Both the position numbers and the translations under genes were made by a program. From Rosa chinensis (taxonomy: Eukaryota > Streptophyta > Magnoliopsida > Rosales > Rosaceae), in the NCBI RefSeq assembly GCF_002994745.2, contig NC_037094.1:23475001-23539000 (forward strand): a DNA stretch of 64,000 nt, in the 5' to 3' direction. This document shows positions 35,888-46,843 of this stretch, in pieces (position 1 is the first letter of the stretch; each line of letters starts with the position of its first letter). The notes beneath the pieces are model-generated. The model had not been told where the DNA came from. It searched no databases and saw only the letters and a list, made by a program, of their open reading frames with translations.

Positions 35888-36327
35888 TAATTGAATCACA
35901 TTATGAATAAAGTCAATTGAATCACATATAGATGTCAACAGAGGTCGGGGTAGAGAATTACCTACTTCTCTGTTCAATGACCATATATGCTTCGACATGA
36001 CTTTATTCATTTTAAACATATCAATAGACTTAACACGAAAAACGGCATGTAGTGATTCATCACATCTTATGTTCCGCCTATTCTTTGGGTCCTGCAAATC
36101 CTTTTCTCGGATAATTGAATCGACTACTACAATAACACCAATAACAAAAGAAGCAAAATATTTTCCAATCAAACCAAACACAGACCAATAGATTTCAGAT
36201 ATGGGATCCTCTGAAGTGAATAAGTCATGAATTTACGTGAAGATGGTATGTCCAGAATTCTCTACCACAACCTTCTGTTGACATCTGTATGTGATTCAAT
36301 TAACTTTGTTCATAATGTGATTCAATT
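35888..36327 (-). pseudogene. SWIB/MDM2-domain gene fragment enclosed in an inverted repeat
   Basis: The minus strand about 36120-35960 reads IIREKDLQDPKNRRNIRCDE, SLHAVFRVKSIDMFKMNKVM and SKHIWSLN. This is most of a SWIB domain as in plant DEK_C-SWIB proteins (SWI/SNF-type chromatin factors, UAF30-like). It is flanked by inverted arms, 35888-35959 and 36256-36327, about 72 bp each and roughly 90% complementary by eye; each holds two AATTGAATCACAT motifs. There is no start, no other domain, and the coding match ends inside the loop. It looks like a gene piece captured by a foldback or transposon-like structure. Confidence 0.75.
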
Positions 36328-37091
36328 ATCTGTTCTTTTTTTTTTTCCTGCAATTGAGTTTAAATTTACCTTTATTTCACCATCAGTGTTCTTTTAGTCT
36401 ATTGGTTAGTGGTTACCTACTTACCTATATCTAAATCACCAAGATCTTTACGACACCGTGGAGATATTTACAAGGAATTGAATATGTACAAACGATATTC
36501 AAATTTTGTTCCTTTCTTCTTTTCTTCAGTTCTTCTCTTCCTCTCTCATTTCTCATCCAACAAATTCATATGAGTTTATAATTTCAAAATCAAATGGAAA
36601 CCCAAATGAATATAAAAATCTCTAAGAGAAAATCTGATATAATCCATGACATCGACTCCTTTCTGGCTTTCTCTATAGTTCAATAAAATTTTGATTTTTT
36701 CAAGTCTACTTGGAAGACTTTGATGAGCTACAGAAATTAGGGGGAAGGGAAGTAAAGGGAAAGTGGTGGATGTGAATCATGTGATGATATTACTATGTAC
36801 TACTCCATCTTTTGGTCCATGATTTGAGTATAATTGGAACAGATTAGGGATCAAAGGACCCTCTTTAACGAATTTGGGAGGTGCGATCGATGTTTCCCCT
36901 CAGTTTGGATCAAAACTTAAATGAATATAATCTGGTATTAAAATTCAAGTGGGATAACAATCCCCCATTCCCCATGTGCATATATCATTAGGACCATCAG
37001 AAGCCAAATAAATACAGGTCAAGGTCTCAAGGAAGAACCCATTAAAATCCAACCTTGTGCAAGAAAATCATTGAATTCATGAAAGAACTTG
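36328..37091. other. Intergenic; nothing recognised
   Basis: AT-rich with no open frame worth reporting and no clear repeat structure. Confidence 0.4.
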
Positions 37092-37465
37092 TTATAAAGT
37101 TGGGAATAGAATAGAGAGAGGACAAAGGGGGAAGAGAATGTTAACGGCGATTTGGCCTTCGTTAGTGACTAAAAGGCAACAAGTTATGCTAGATGATGTG
37201 GCTGCTCCTAAAAGAATTGGATCATGGATTATGTGAAATTCATCCAACTGCATGGAGCCAAGGCCATTGGTACTGAATCCCTCACGAGGACTCCCGAGGA
37301 CGTGGAGGCCGGCAGCAAACGACGTCTTCATGGCTACCTTCACGCCGAAGCGAGTTTTCCAGTTGTTGAATTTCACGCCGCCTTGGATCTTCGAGCGGTT
37401 TTTCTGCATAGCCTGAAACTCAGGGAAATTCAAGTTAACGATTTGAAACACAGCAGAAAAATCTC

Positions 37466-37640
37466 ATGGATTTGAACTTGACGAAGATCGAAGAGCATCA
37501 GATCCAACAAAAGCTTGACCAAGCGATTCTCAGATCCCTCGGCTACAAGAAGCTTCTGGTTCACATCTCCGAGACCGGCTGGCCGTCCAAAGGCGACGAG
37601 GACGAGGCCAGAGCCACACTGATTACTATCGGATCGTCGC
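37466..37640 (+). pseudogene. Glucan endo-1,3-beta-glucosidase (GH17) fragment
   Basis: The plus strand reads LDQAILRSLGYKKLLVHISE and TGWPSKGDEDEARAT. This is the GH17 block around the catalytic glutamate (ISETGWPSKGD in plant beta-1,3-glucanases). The active family member needs another ~250 residues that are absent. The upstream part (37092-37450) is open on the minus strand but of unknown origin. Downstream the frame runs straight into the copied aminohydrolase intron. It is a piece of a mosaic, not a gene. Confidence 0.75.
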
Positions 37641-37713
37641 CACCCGGTTCTTCTTCCAGTAACGGCTACTTGTCCATGAGAGAGAAGGAGGGCGAGAATC
37701 TCCAGCTGTGTAA

Positions 37714-37883
37714 TCGGGCATACATATTTGTGCATAATACATTAATACTTATTCTCTTAATCATCAGTTGCACTGAAAAGAACGAAAATATTTGTGCAGC
37801 ATATCATCAGTTCACTGAAAAGAAACAAAATCCAAGATTTTGACAACTGGAGATTCCCTCAGCAATCAAAGACATGTTAAACC
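37714..37883 (-). repeat. Copy of an intron segment of the ureidoglycine aminohydrolase gene
   Basis: 37714-37883 matches 3096-3238 (intron 2 of the gene at the window start) in the same orientation. Shared stretches include 'catatttgtgcataa', 'atcagttcactgaa', 'tccaagattttgacaactgg', 'cctcagcaa' and 'agacatgttaaacc'. An extra partial repeat of the 'cactgaaaagaa' phrase is present here. Confidence 0.85.
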
Positions 37884-38017
37884 ATGGGATTGTCTATCGT
37901 GCAACGCTGCACCGTGCCGCGCGAGTACTGACTGTACTGTAGTAGATCACGTGTATTGGCACGTGATGCATCTATAACTCCCACAACCCCGTAGTCGCCG
38001 GTTTCCTCACACGTGAG

Positions 38018-39335
38018 AACATTTTTTTTTTTTTTTTTTTTTTTGAGAAAAAGGGCAGTGCGGCAGCCCTCAAGCCTTGATAGCCTTAATTAAAAAAACT
38101 GTCGAATACAAGGGGGGACATTGAGCCTACACCACTGATTACAATAAGTAGAACATCCTGAAATACTATCCTGAGTCTCTACTAAATGCTTGTACTCAAC
38201 AAAGCACCAACTAGCAAAGAGCGCTCTACTGGCGACTCTATTTGCTTTAATTGCATTAACGCAGCAGTGACACAAAGGAAATATAACTTGATCTGCAACC
38301 CGACTGCAGCAAAGCATAACTACCATACGCACAGCTTTCCCATCATGATGCCACTGGACACTACATCCAGTGACACTTAAATTCACTCTGCTACTAAGAG
38401 GCAGCGACCATTTGCAAGTGCAAGGAACTCGCTGCCTACCTAGTGCAAAACAGGCACACAAGGTGTAAAGACTGGCACACAGGCCACTGGCTCCAACCAG
38501 AACACGGTTGGAGCATATTTCCGACAAAGCAAAAACAGAAACACTGCAAGTAACTAAAACACTGAAGACAACAACAACAAAGAAAAGCCCAAGCAGCATG
38601 GCCCTGACACAAAGGCCCGGCCCAACCAGTGGCATGACCTAGACACTAAGGCCCGGCCCACCCACCGCTCACCACAAACAACTAGCGCCACCGTCCACCT
38701 AGCAAGCTGCCAGCGAGCTCCACCGTCCCATCGCCTTGCACTGGACCGCCACCGCAATGCATCCCAACGCCACAACACCGCCACCCCACAAAGCCGACCA
38801 TCCCAAAACCTGGCCGACGTCAGAACCCAGATCTCAGAAAGACGCAGACCCACTATAGGCTCATCTCTGCCACGAGATCGAAGACCCAGCCTCCGCCAAG
38901 CACCCAGAACAGGCCGTGACGCTCGAAGCCTCTGCCGCTGCTCCATGTCAGGTCTCACCCACGATCGGAGAAGAAGAGATCCAGAGCGCTCTTCCCCTTC
39001 CGAGATGCAGCCGCTATCCTCCATCTCTGATTCAGGCCTCCACCACAACACCCAGAAACCCGAGCAAATCTCGATCAATCTGCCCCCACCGAGCTCACAC
39101 ACCCCCACACCAAAACCAGGACAGCAGCACTGCCATGGGACCACGCCGCAGGGCAGATCCACCATCCCCTCTCGGACCGGAACGCAACAGCAGGAGCGCC
39201 GGCGGCGTTCGGCTGGGAGAGGGCTCGCTTGAGTTTCCCTTTTTTCCTTTTCTCCGCGCGTGGGGCGCATTCTAGTTTTCTTTTCTCCCTTCTAGTTTTC
39301 ATTTGTTTTCTTCTTAGGTTGGCTTCAAATTTTTT
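38018..39335 (-). mobile_element. GC-rich polyA-tailed retroposon, antisense
   Basis: The T run at 38022-38044 is the polyA tail; the body becomes strongly GC-rich to the right. Minus-strand frames 38090-38635 (181 codons) and 38554-39270 (238 codons, rich in Arg and Trp) are open. Equally long frames exist on the other strand and no domain is recognisable, so I do not call genes. The 3' end reads TTTTTTAATTAAGGC...CTTTTTCTC before the A run. The 5' limit near 39280-39335 is approximate. Confidence 0.5.
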
Positions 39336-39569
39336 TTTTCGATAACAGCTTCAATTTTATTTGAATTCAATTGTTCCAACCCCTTTATATGCTTATGCAT
39401 GGATTGAACTGTCACCAAGTCAACTCCTAAGTCCCAACTGAAAGCCTAATTAAATCCACATCAGATTTTAGAGAGTCCGAGTCCATATTAGCTTCTAGAT
39501 GAATGTGAAAATGTTTATGCTAACCTTGATGAAGGTTTATGTTATGTACGTATTCTTTGTTTGTTTTCC

Positions 39570-39576
<7 letters not shown>

Positions 39577-39604
<28 letters not shown>
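39577..39604 (+). repeat. (ATT)n microsatellite
   Basis: About nine ATT units in intergenic sequence. Confidence 0.9.
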
Positions 39605-40349
39605 AAATAGAGGATTAGGCGATATTAGCTCCTCTGTGACAGCTGATTTGGAGCGTCAAACACCCACCCGCAATCTCGAAAGAAAGGGGGCCATCACAAC
39701 CGGAAACCCACCGCCCATCCCTCTATTTAACTTTATTAATAAAGTAAAAAAAAAGGAAAGAATACAAAAAGAGGAAGGGGGACCAAACCAAAAACCTTCC
39801 CCAACAAAAGTAATTTCTAGCCGGTCCCTCAAAACCAAGAGAACGTAAAGAGAAAAGAGGGTGTTAATCTGCACATTCATAAAAACATGCAGCAACAACG
39901 TAGATAATTTGGTTGTTTTGTTTTCCTTGTGACTAATGTTTATTTGCTTATTGTTTTGCGTAGAGTTTAGTTTAGTTTCATGACATTGATTAGGTAATAA
40001 GGAATAGTCTCCTACATAAATTATTGACCCTTGCTACGACAATATATGAGTGCAAATATATTCTTTTGTGCATCTAGCTAGGCATATAAAAAAAACTCCA
40101 TACCATATCAATAAAATTCCAAATGTAACTAGTCGTTACATATTTAGCGAGTAATGCTAAGTGGTCGAACAGACAAACGTGCCCATCCGCCGTCTTAGTA
40201 CTACAAACGCTGGCTCCAATAATACACCATCAGAGACTCAAGATAGATGGCATGATTATTGAAACAAAAAGAAGATAAGGAAACCAAATTAAAAGGAAGT
40301 TTACAACTGTTTCAATAGTAGTACTATTATAATGAGCTAGATAGATAGG

Positions 40350-40633
40350 CTAGGCTCGGATGTGATCGAAGGTGGACTTCATGTAGTTCTTGCCACTTTG
40401 TTGAAGTTGTATGTACTCTTTATAGTTCATTGCAAGGTACTTTGGAGCTTGGCCTTCTCTTTCACACAACTCTGGTGCTGGTGCGATGATTGTATCTATA
40501 GAAGGTCCATGTGGTATGGCTATGGATATCCTTGTCGCTGTGTTATTAACAGTCGCCCTATGCATCACACTCTTGTATTTACCGTTGGTTAGAATCTGTA
40601 TAATCAATTGAACAAACATCATTACTCTTCAGC

Positions 40634-40680
<47 letters not shown>

Positions 40681-41928
40681 TCACTAAGGTACAAAATGCA
40701 TTTGCAAATTAAGTTGGCATTTCTTTTTTCTTTATACATATAATGTTGGTTCGATCGCTAAAGGAGAATAATGCATGGGACTGGTAATTTGGCATGTTTA
40801 TGCAAAAAATATAGATCGATCACTAAAATAATACGTTTAAATTACTCGTGAGCTCGAGCTCTCGAGTGAGATCAAGAGATAATTATTACCTGCATTTGAT
40901 CAGCAAGGTTCACAAAGAAGCCATTGGAAGGGCCATTAACAGTGAGCCATTTTCCGTTGTGTTCGACTTGGAGGCCATTCATCTCATTCTGGATGAGCAG
41001 TGTGACTAGACCGTGATCGGTATGATGTGGTATACCGATTGCATGTTCTGGCTGAGGGCAAGGTGGGTAGTAATTGCCGGCTAGCAATTGTAAGCCGCGA
41101 TCCATGTTCATTGTCTCGTATATGTAATTCGGCTCCAATCCCAGGCTTTCTGATATTGCTTTTGTGATTTCTAGTGCCACTTCTCTTGTTCTTTTGCCGA
41201 ACTCCAGTGAAACCTCACTATAAAATATATCAGTAGTATGTTAAACACAATGAAGACATACAGTAACTATTATATTACGAACATGCATAACAAAAAAACT
41301 AAAGAGAGTAGCATTTCATAAGAGATCACTAGCTAGGTATACCTGAAGCTAGCTGGTTTGTAGAGGGAGTAGAACTCTGGATGTGTTCTGGCCTTAAAGA
41401 AGTCCCTCCATAGAAGAACTTTATCCAATGCAAGATTATAACTTGTACCATACTTGAACATCTCAAGAACATCATTTCCTGATTTAAACTCCTTCTTCTC
41501 CTCATCTGGAAGACTGAAAAATCCATGGCATGCGTCGATCATCCCCTTCATTAGGCTCTCTGGTACTCCGTGGTTAATTGCCTGTAATTAAGTGAAACCG
41601 ATTAGCTTCATATTCATAATTGATAGAACAAAACATAAATAACCAGAACCAAAGCATATATTAGTTATCATACGATGAAGAAGCCCCATTCTTCACAAAT
41701 CTTGACAAGATCGCGGACGATTTGGGCCCGCTGATCAGGAGAACCAGAGATGAGAAGTGACATATCAACAATGGGAATAGCAAACTCAGGGTCATTTGGA
41801 TCAGCTTCATCATTGGGGTTTATGTTGAAGGCGTAAGCGGAAGGGACAGAGCTGAGAGCTGGTGACTCAGCTAGTGATTTGATGCTTGTGACGTTTGAGG
41901 TCTCCAAGGCTTGAGCAACTGCAGCCAT
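40350..41928 (-). CDS. 2-oxoglutarate/Fe(II)-dependent dioxygenase A, 355 aa
   Basis: Four exons, 41674-41928, 41343-41581, 40890-41217 and 40350-40595, join in frame to 1068 nt. Domains in order: a DIOX_N segment (AIPIVDMSLL; WGFFI/AINHGVPE across the first junction), then the double-stranded beta-helix core. Iron ligands appear as HHTDHG (His-x-Asp) and the later His in KSVMHRATVN. The 2-oxoglutarate-binding Arg-x-Ser is in TRISIAIPHG. It is a cytosolic DOXC-class enzyme of plant specialised or hormone metabolism, near DMR6-like/'dioxygenase 19-like' proteins. The substrate cannot be told from sequence. All key residues are present, so it should be active. It is a paralog of the gene at 54056-55567 with identical exon lengths. 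A (TA)n run lies in intron 3 (40637-40679). Confidence 0.95.
40637..40679 (+). repeat. (TA)n microsatellite in dioxygenase A intron 3
   Basis: About 21 AT units. The related fragment at 7541-7900 lacks the expansion at the matching place. Confidence 0.92.
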
Positions 41929-42042
41929 CTTAATTGCGAGAGAGATGACAGAACAGACTGGGAGAATATACTGAGAGAGATATATGAGAGGAACTAGGAG
42001 AGGCTGTGTTGAGTAGTTGTTATGACCAAAGAAATGGTTTCA

Positions 42043-42050
42043 ATTTATAG
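42043..42050 (-). promoter_or_regulatory. TATA box of dioxygenase A
   Basis: The minus strand reads CTATAAAT, 115 bases upstream of the start codon at 41928. It is followed by AACCATTTCTTT, which is shared with dioxygenase B at the same place. The position fits a core promoter with a leader of about 85 bases. Confidence 0.65.
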
Positions 42051-42257
42051 GCACTCGGCAATAGAATTTTTTACACATTGTTATTATTATATGAAAATTA
42101 ATAAGAAAAATTCCAAATGATGCATTGGGAACTAGTTGAACAACTATGTATCATAAAAAAAAAAAAAATTAGTTGAAGTGTTGAACAGCCGCCTACCACA
42201 TATGGCCGGACATAAATTATTTGCAGACGATCTAACTAGCTAGTAATTTATTAAATT

Positions 42258-42259
<2 letters not shown>

Positions 42260-42290
<31 letters not shown>
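42260..42290 (+). repeat. (TA)n microsatellite upstream of dioxygenase A
   Basis: About 15 TA units followed by CACAC. Confidence 0.9.
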
Positions 42291-42295
<5 letters not shown>

Positions 42296-42764
42296 GTCAA
42301 TTCCATCACATACAAACTAAAGGAAAACCCAGATTGGAAAAAGCTAGAGCCCCTGGTTCTAGAGCATCCAGACTTCAAGTTTATACAACATATTTTCCCA
42401 AAGCAATTACCATCATCATCAAAAGAAGAAGCATTATTTAGCTGGGTTTTATATATATAAAATTCAATATATAGTAGTTAAACAATGTTGTTTGTGGAAA
42501 ATTCTAGCATATGTTGACGTATGCCATACATCAAGTTTTTTGAATATTTTAGACCGTTAAATTTAATTAAAAGTTGAATATATTTAATGGTCAGAAATAT
42601 TCAATAGTGGTGACCTGCTTACCAGGTAGCCTTTATAAACCTTTTTTTTTTTTTTTTTTTTTTTTTTCAAAATTTTGAATTACATATCTACAATGAAATT
42701 TTTTTTAAAAAAAAACCCTAAATTGAAAAAGAGGAGAAGACGAGGAAAAGAGGAAGAACGACAG

Positions 42765-43476
42765 TTTGTTCATTACAAGTCATCAGCCTTTATCGCTGCC
42801 AAATTATTGATTCTGGGCTTGAAAGTTTGTCTAATTCTTGCTCAACTTTGAAGGATGTGAATCTCTTGTACTGCCATGCTATTTCTGACTCTGGTTTAAG
42901 GGATCTTTCACAGAGGTGTCGCCAGCTTCAGGCAGTTAGGATATCAAATTGTAAGGGTGCCACTGGTATTGGCTTTCAAGGTTGTTCCTCGACTTTAGCT
43001 TATGTAGAAGCTGAATCTTGCAAGCTTGCGCTAGAGGGCATTTCGGGAATCGTCAGTGGAGGTGGGATTGAATATTTGAACCTATCTGGTTTGATTTGGC
43101 GTAGTGGTGGAACTGGTTTGGGAACAATTGGAAGAGGGTTCGCCCTTAGGCTTAAGATTCTTAACCTCCGGATGTGTAGAACCGTTGGCGATGAGTCTAT
43201 TGTAGCAATTGCGGAAGGTTGTCCACTACTTGAAGAATGGAACTTAGCACTGTGTCATGAGGTCAGGATAGTTGGGTGGTCTTCTATTGGGACAAACTGC
43301 AAAAGTTGGAAAAACTTCATGTGAATCGGTGTCGCAATCTATGTGATCGTGGTTTGGAGGCATTGCGAAATGGTTGCAAGCAGCTCTCTGTTATGTACAT
43401 GAACGGTTGTGTTAAGGTTACATCTACAGCAGTAGAGATATTCAAATGTTATAGGGGTGATGTTACTGTGAGGTAG
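42765..43476 (+). pseudogene. F-box/LRR (FBL-type) gene, 5'-truncated and frameshifted
   Basis: The plus-strand frame reads LQVISLYRCQIIDSGLESLS and then cysteine-type leucine-rich repeats (CSTLKDVNLLYCHAISDSGL; RLKILNLRMCRTVGDESIVA; CPLLEEWNLALCHEV). At about 43301-43305 one base is missing from an A run and the frame shifts. The other frame continues KLEKLHVNRCRNLCDRGLEA, CKQLSVMYMNGCVKVTS and GDVTVR, stopping at 43476. F-box/LRR proteins are substrate receptors of SCF ubiquitin ligases. Here the F-box and first repeats are missing (T-run and AT-rich sequence upstream) and no introns interrupt the rest. It is probably a pseudogene. If the A-run change is a sequencing error, the downstream part would read through, but the F-box would still be absent. 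Confidence 0.85.
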
Positions 43477-45790
43477 AAGAAAAGATGTGTATACGGCCTA
43501 GCTGGTAATTATGTGTATGATTTATTTGACATGAAAATGTCAATATTCTCAAGACTTGCTTGAACATGATGTGTCTTTGAGTTAGTGCTTTGGTGATCAA
43601 CAACTTGAGATTTTCACTTTACTTGCACTGATGATTGATGAAAGCAATAAGAGGGTGTTTGGTCTGATGGTTCTATATTTGTACATGTATTTCCAAGTCT
43701 AAATTTAATTGTCTCATTCAATTAGAGTTGTTTGTATGTGTTTTCTTGTCCTCTCCTTTTTTTTTTTAATGTTTTTATTTTATTTTAGTAGTCTTTTGTT
43801 TCTCACTTTTTGTACAGTTCTACGTTAAGTTCATATGATTTGTGGTAAAAAGTGGTAATTTAGTTATAATAAGTGTTAATACTTCATTATTACAAGTTTT
43901 CAGAACCACTTTACTAATAAAACAACGAGTCTGTTGCTATAATAGTAAAACTTTATATATTTAAGTAAATTTGCAGTGAGTCCTTTATGGTGTAATAATG
44001 TTGTCTATATCTTGTAACTACTGTCCTTTATGAGTTATTTACTTATTTAACGATGTTTTTCCTGATTTTACGACAATTGAGGTCCAAAGTAGTAACTAAG
44101 GTTGTATTTATGGTAATTCTTTAATATTACAAGTTTGAGAACCATTTGACCGATGAGACAACGAATTGTTGTAGAAGTAGTAATCAAGCTCTTATTTGTG
44201 GTAATTTTTTATATTACAAGTCTGAGACCCATTTTACTAATGTGACAACGAATTGTTGTCAAAGTGGTAAAACTTTATGTATATGTTGTAAATGAGGCGC
44301 GAGTTCTTAATTGTGTATTAAAGTTCTATATTTTGTAATTTAATGCTTTTCTTGTGTAAATCTCATCATCCATGAGATAATTACTCGTTTGACTATGCAT
44401 TTTACTATAAATTACAACAATTGAGGTATGACGTTGTAATTATGGTTGTTTTTATGATAATTACTTGAAATGTAATTCTTTTACAAAAAAAAACGATCAT
44501 TTTACCACTGCTACAACAAATGTTTCATTTATATGGTAAATAATCATATTAGACCTAAAACTTTTCAAGTCCTTATTCTTGTAATCCAGTTGTTCTTTTT
44601 GTATCTAGAGTCCTTTCTTTTGTAAATTATATCATCGATGAGACATTTTACAACAAACAACCACATTGGACGTATTTAGTGATAATTATAGTTGTAATCA
44701 AAGTAATTACTACATTTACGATCTTCATTACAAGTTTTTGAACGATTTACGTATAAAACAATAAATGAATACTTAGTATGATAATTTTTTATTTTTTTTA
44801 GTACACATGTCAAATTATAAGTGGATAACCTGTTGACCTGTACAACAGGTTTCACCAACTAATTTAATTTAATATATATTTATTAAAAAGTTGATGTATA
44901 ACAAATATCAACACACCTTAGACTTCCCCGTTGTTTGTAACCTAGAACCCAGCTAAATGATGCTTCTTCTTTTGATAATGATGGTAACTTGCGATATTGG
45001 GTGGTTGTGAAAATTGAACCATCAGTTATGCGTAAAGGTAAATATTTATGAAGTACTACTAAAGCCACAAGCCCACAAGTTTCCAATCTGTTCAACTCTT
45101 TTGTTCTAGACTTCTAGTCCTTCGATACATTTTTAGTCCAAGTCCAAAAGTAGTTTACCAATGTTTTAAACTAATACTATCCCCATTTCCTTTAAAATAT
45201 CTGGTTCTTTGGGGAACTCGGTTTGTTTGTGAAGAAGATGCAGTTTACATGTATACTTTCTTCTTTTAAATCCATAGTTGTAACAAGATTTCAAACCAAC
45301 ACACTATTTTATGTTAAGTACGTTATCTTACTGTGGCAAATTCATCATGACATGTGAAAATCAATGTAATCAAACTCCCATTCTGCAACGGTTTTCTTTT
45401 TATTTTATTTCATGAAAGACAATGACTTTAGCAATCTGGTTTTTCTGAATTAATGAAGTAAACTAACAACAAATCCACAAAAAACTAAAGAAAGATGACG
45501 CAATTCGGAGAGATCAACAAAAATGATAGAGGTCGTGGCTTTGGAATTTGTCGTTCTATCTAGAAGAGTCTAAAATCTCATATATCAAAGCAGTACCTGG
45601 GGGATAAAAAACCATTATAGACAATTGATGGATGGCCAAGAAAAAAATCCACCAGTATCATCCAAGGTAGATAGAAACAGATGCATGAGTAAGAAAAGGG
45701 TTCTGCAACACTTGGTTAGTCCAAAAGTGACGAAATGCATGAGGACAGATAGATAATAATGGTTCTTCTACCACACTTGGTCCAAAGGTG
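43477..45790. other. AT-rich non-coding stretch with degenerate repeats
   Basis: 43890-44770 contains four or five decayed units of about 130-300 bp with the theme 'attacaagtttgagaaccatttgaccgat' or similar, 'gacaacgaattgttg' and 'agtggtaaaactttat'. Clearest copies: 43887-43965, 44131-44200, 44212-44282, with weaker ones near 44500 and 44730. No gene is recognised. Confidence 0.5.
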
Positions 45791-45796
45791 ACGAAA

Positions 45797-45970
45797 AATT
45801 TATGGTATTCTTATCTTTGTGATCAAAGAATATGAAGGATGGTAAAAAAAACATTAGCTAGCTAGCTATTGTGACCAACAAATTTATGGTATTATATTCT
45901 TCTCTTTGTGATCAAAGAATATGAAGGATAGTCAAAAAACATTAGCTAGCTAGCTATTGTGACCAACAAA
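45797..45970 (+). repeat. Two-unit tandem repeat (~84-90 bp)
   Basis: AATTTATGGTATT...GTGATCAAAGAATATGAAGG and the following 'aaacattagctagctagctattgtgaccaaca' occur at 45797-45880 and again at 45881-45970 with a 6-base length difference and few substitutions. Confidence 0.9.
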
Positions 45971-46499
45971 TCAGCTTAGCAATCAGGTTTGCGGGGCGGT
46001 AGAAAATAATAAAGTTTGTCATGTAAACATAGAACCTCAAGAAATTCTATACCATGTGGTGGAGACTATGGTGGTGGTGGAGTGCTTGGACTTCTGTTTT
46101 TTCTTGGTCAAAGAGAAAGGAACTTAAGCTGGATTTTAAAAAGACTTAAAATAGAATGATCTAATTGGTGAGGATTAATAACTACATCTAATTATTACAT
46201 CTAAGAAGGGATTTTTTTTAGGCTTTGTTGTTCTTTTTAATCATTAAAAAAAATACATCCAATTTTATAATTGGAGTTGGGCTGCATGATCAATTGCTTA
46301 CAATTTTGTAGGGGTGGCTGAAAATGCCGGACGTACCGAAACCGACCGGAAACCGGCCGAACCGCCGCCTTCGGCGCCGACAAATAAAGTTGCCAGTCGA
46401 TCGGTACCGGTAGTACCGTACCGGAGGTAGGTGCTCGGCTCGGCAGTGGTACAGCCTATCATATAGGTTCGGTAATACCGAACCAGCCGACATAAAAGT

Positions 46500-46612
46500 T
46501 TTTGGTTTAATTCCAAAAACTCCCACTCTTTTGGGTCTGCCAAGAATCGAACCCTTCCAGCCTCAATGAGAATTCAAGCCACTTACCACTGGACCACAAG
46601 CTCACTTCTGAT
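46500..46612 (-). mobile_element. tRNA-derived SINE-like sequence or tRNA relic inside hAT element 3
   Basis: The minus strand carries TGGTCCAGTGGTAAGTGGC (box A type, 46578-46596) and GGGTTCGATTCTTGGC (box B type, 46539-46554). The spacing is like that of an RNA polymerase III internal promoter. The region between does not fold into a full cloverleaf that I can confirm. It is either a SINE head inserted in the hAT element or a decayed tRNA. Confidence 0.55.
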
Positions 46613-46774
46613 AAGTTAAGCAAAAGAGTTATATATATACACTTAATTTAAATTCATAAACAATTAAAAGGTTCTCACCTTCCATTTCTTCCATAAACAT
46701 ATCCGGTGTCTCTCTCTCTCTTATTTGCTATTCCTTCTTCTTCCAGAAACGACTCTCTCTCTCTCTCTCATGTT

Positions 46775-46780
<6 letters not shown>

Positions 46781-46840
<60 letters not shown>
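46781..46840 (+). repeat. (TC)30 microsatellite
   Basis: 60 uninterrupted bases of TC inside hAT element 3. A shorter CT run lies at 46752-46769. Confidence 0.95.

Positions 46841-46843
<3 letters not shown>

Noticed and set aside
38090..39275. Long open frames (up to 238 codons) on both strands
   Set aside because: They lie in a GC-rich retroposon body and overlap on both strands, without a domain or sensible residue pattern. GC-rich sequence lacks stops by composition.
46539..46596. A functional tRNA gene
   Set aside because: Box A and box B-like motifs are present, but I cannot confirm a complete acceptor stem and cloverleaf; more likely a SINE head or relic.
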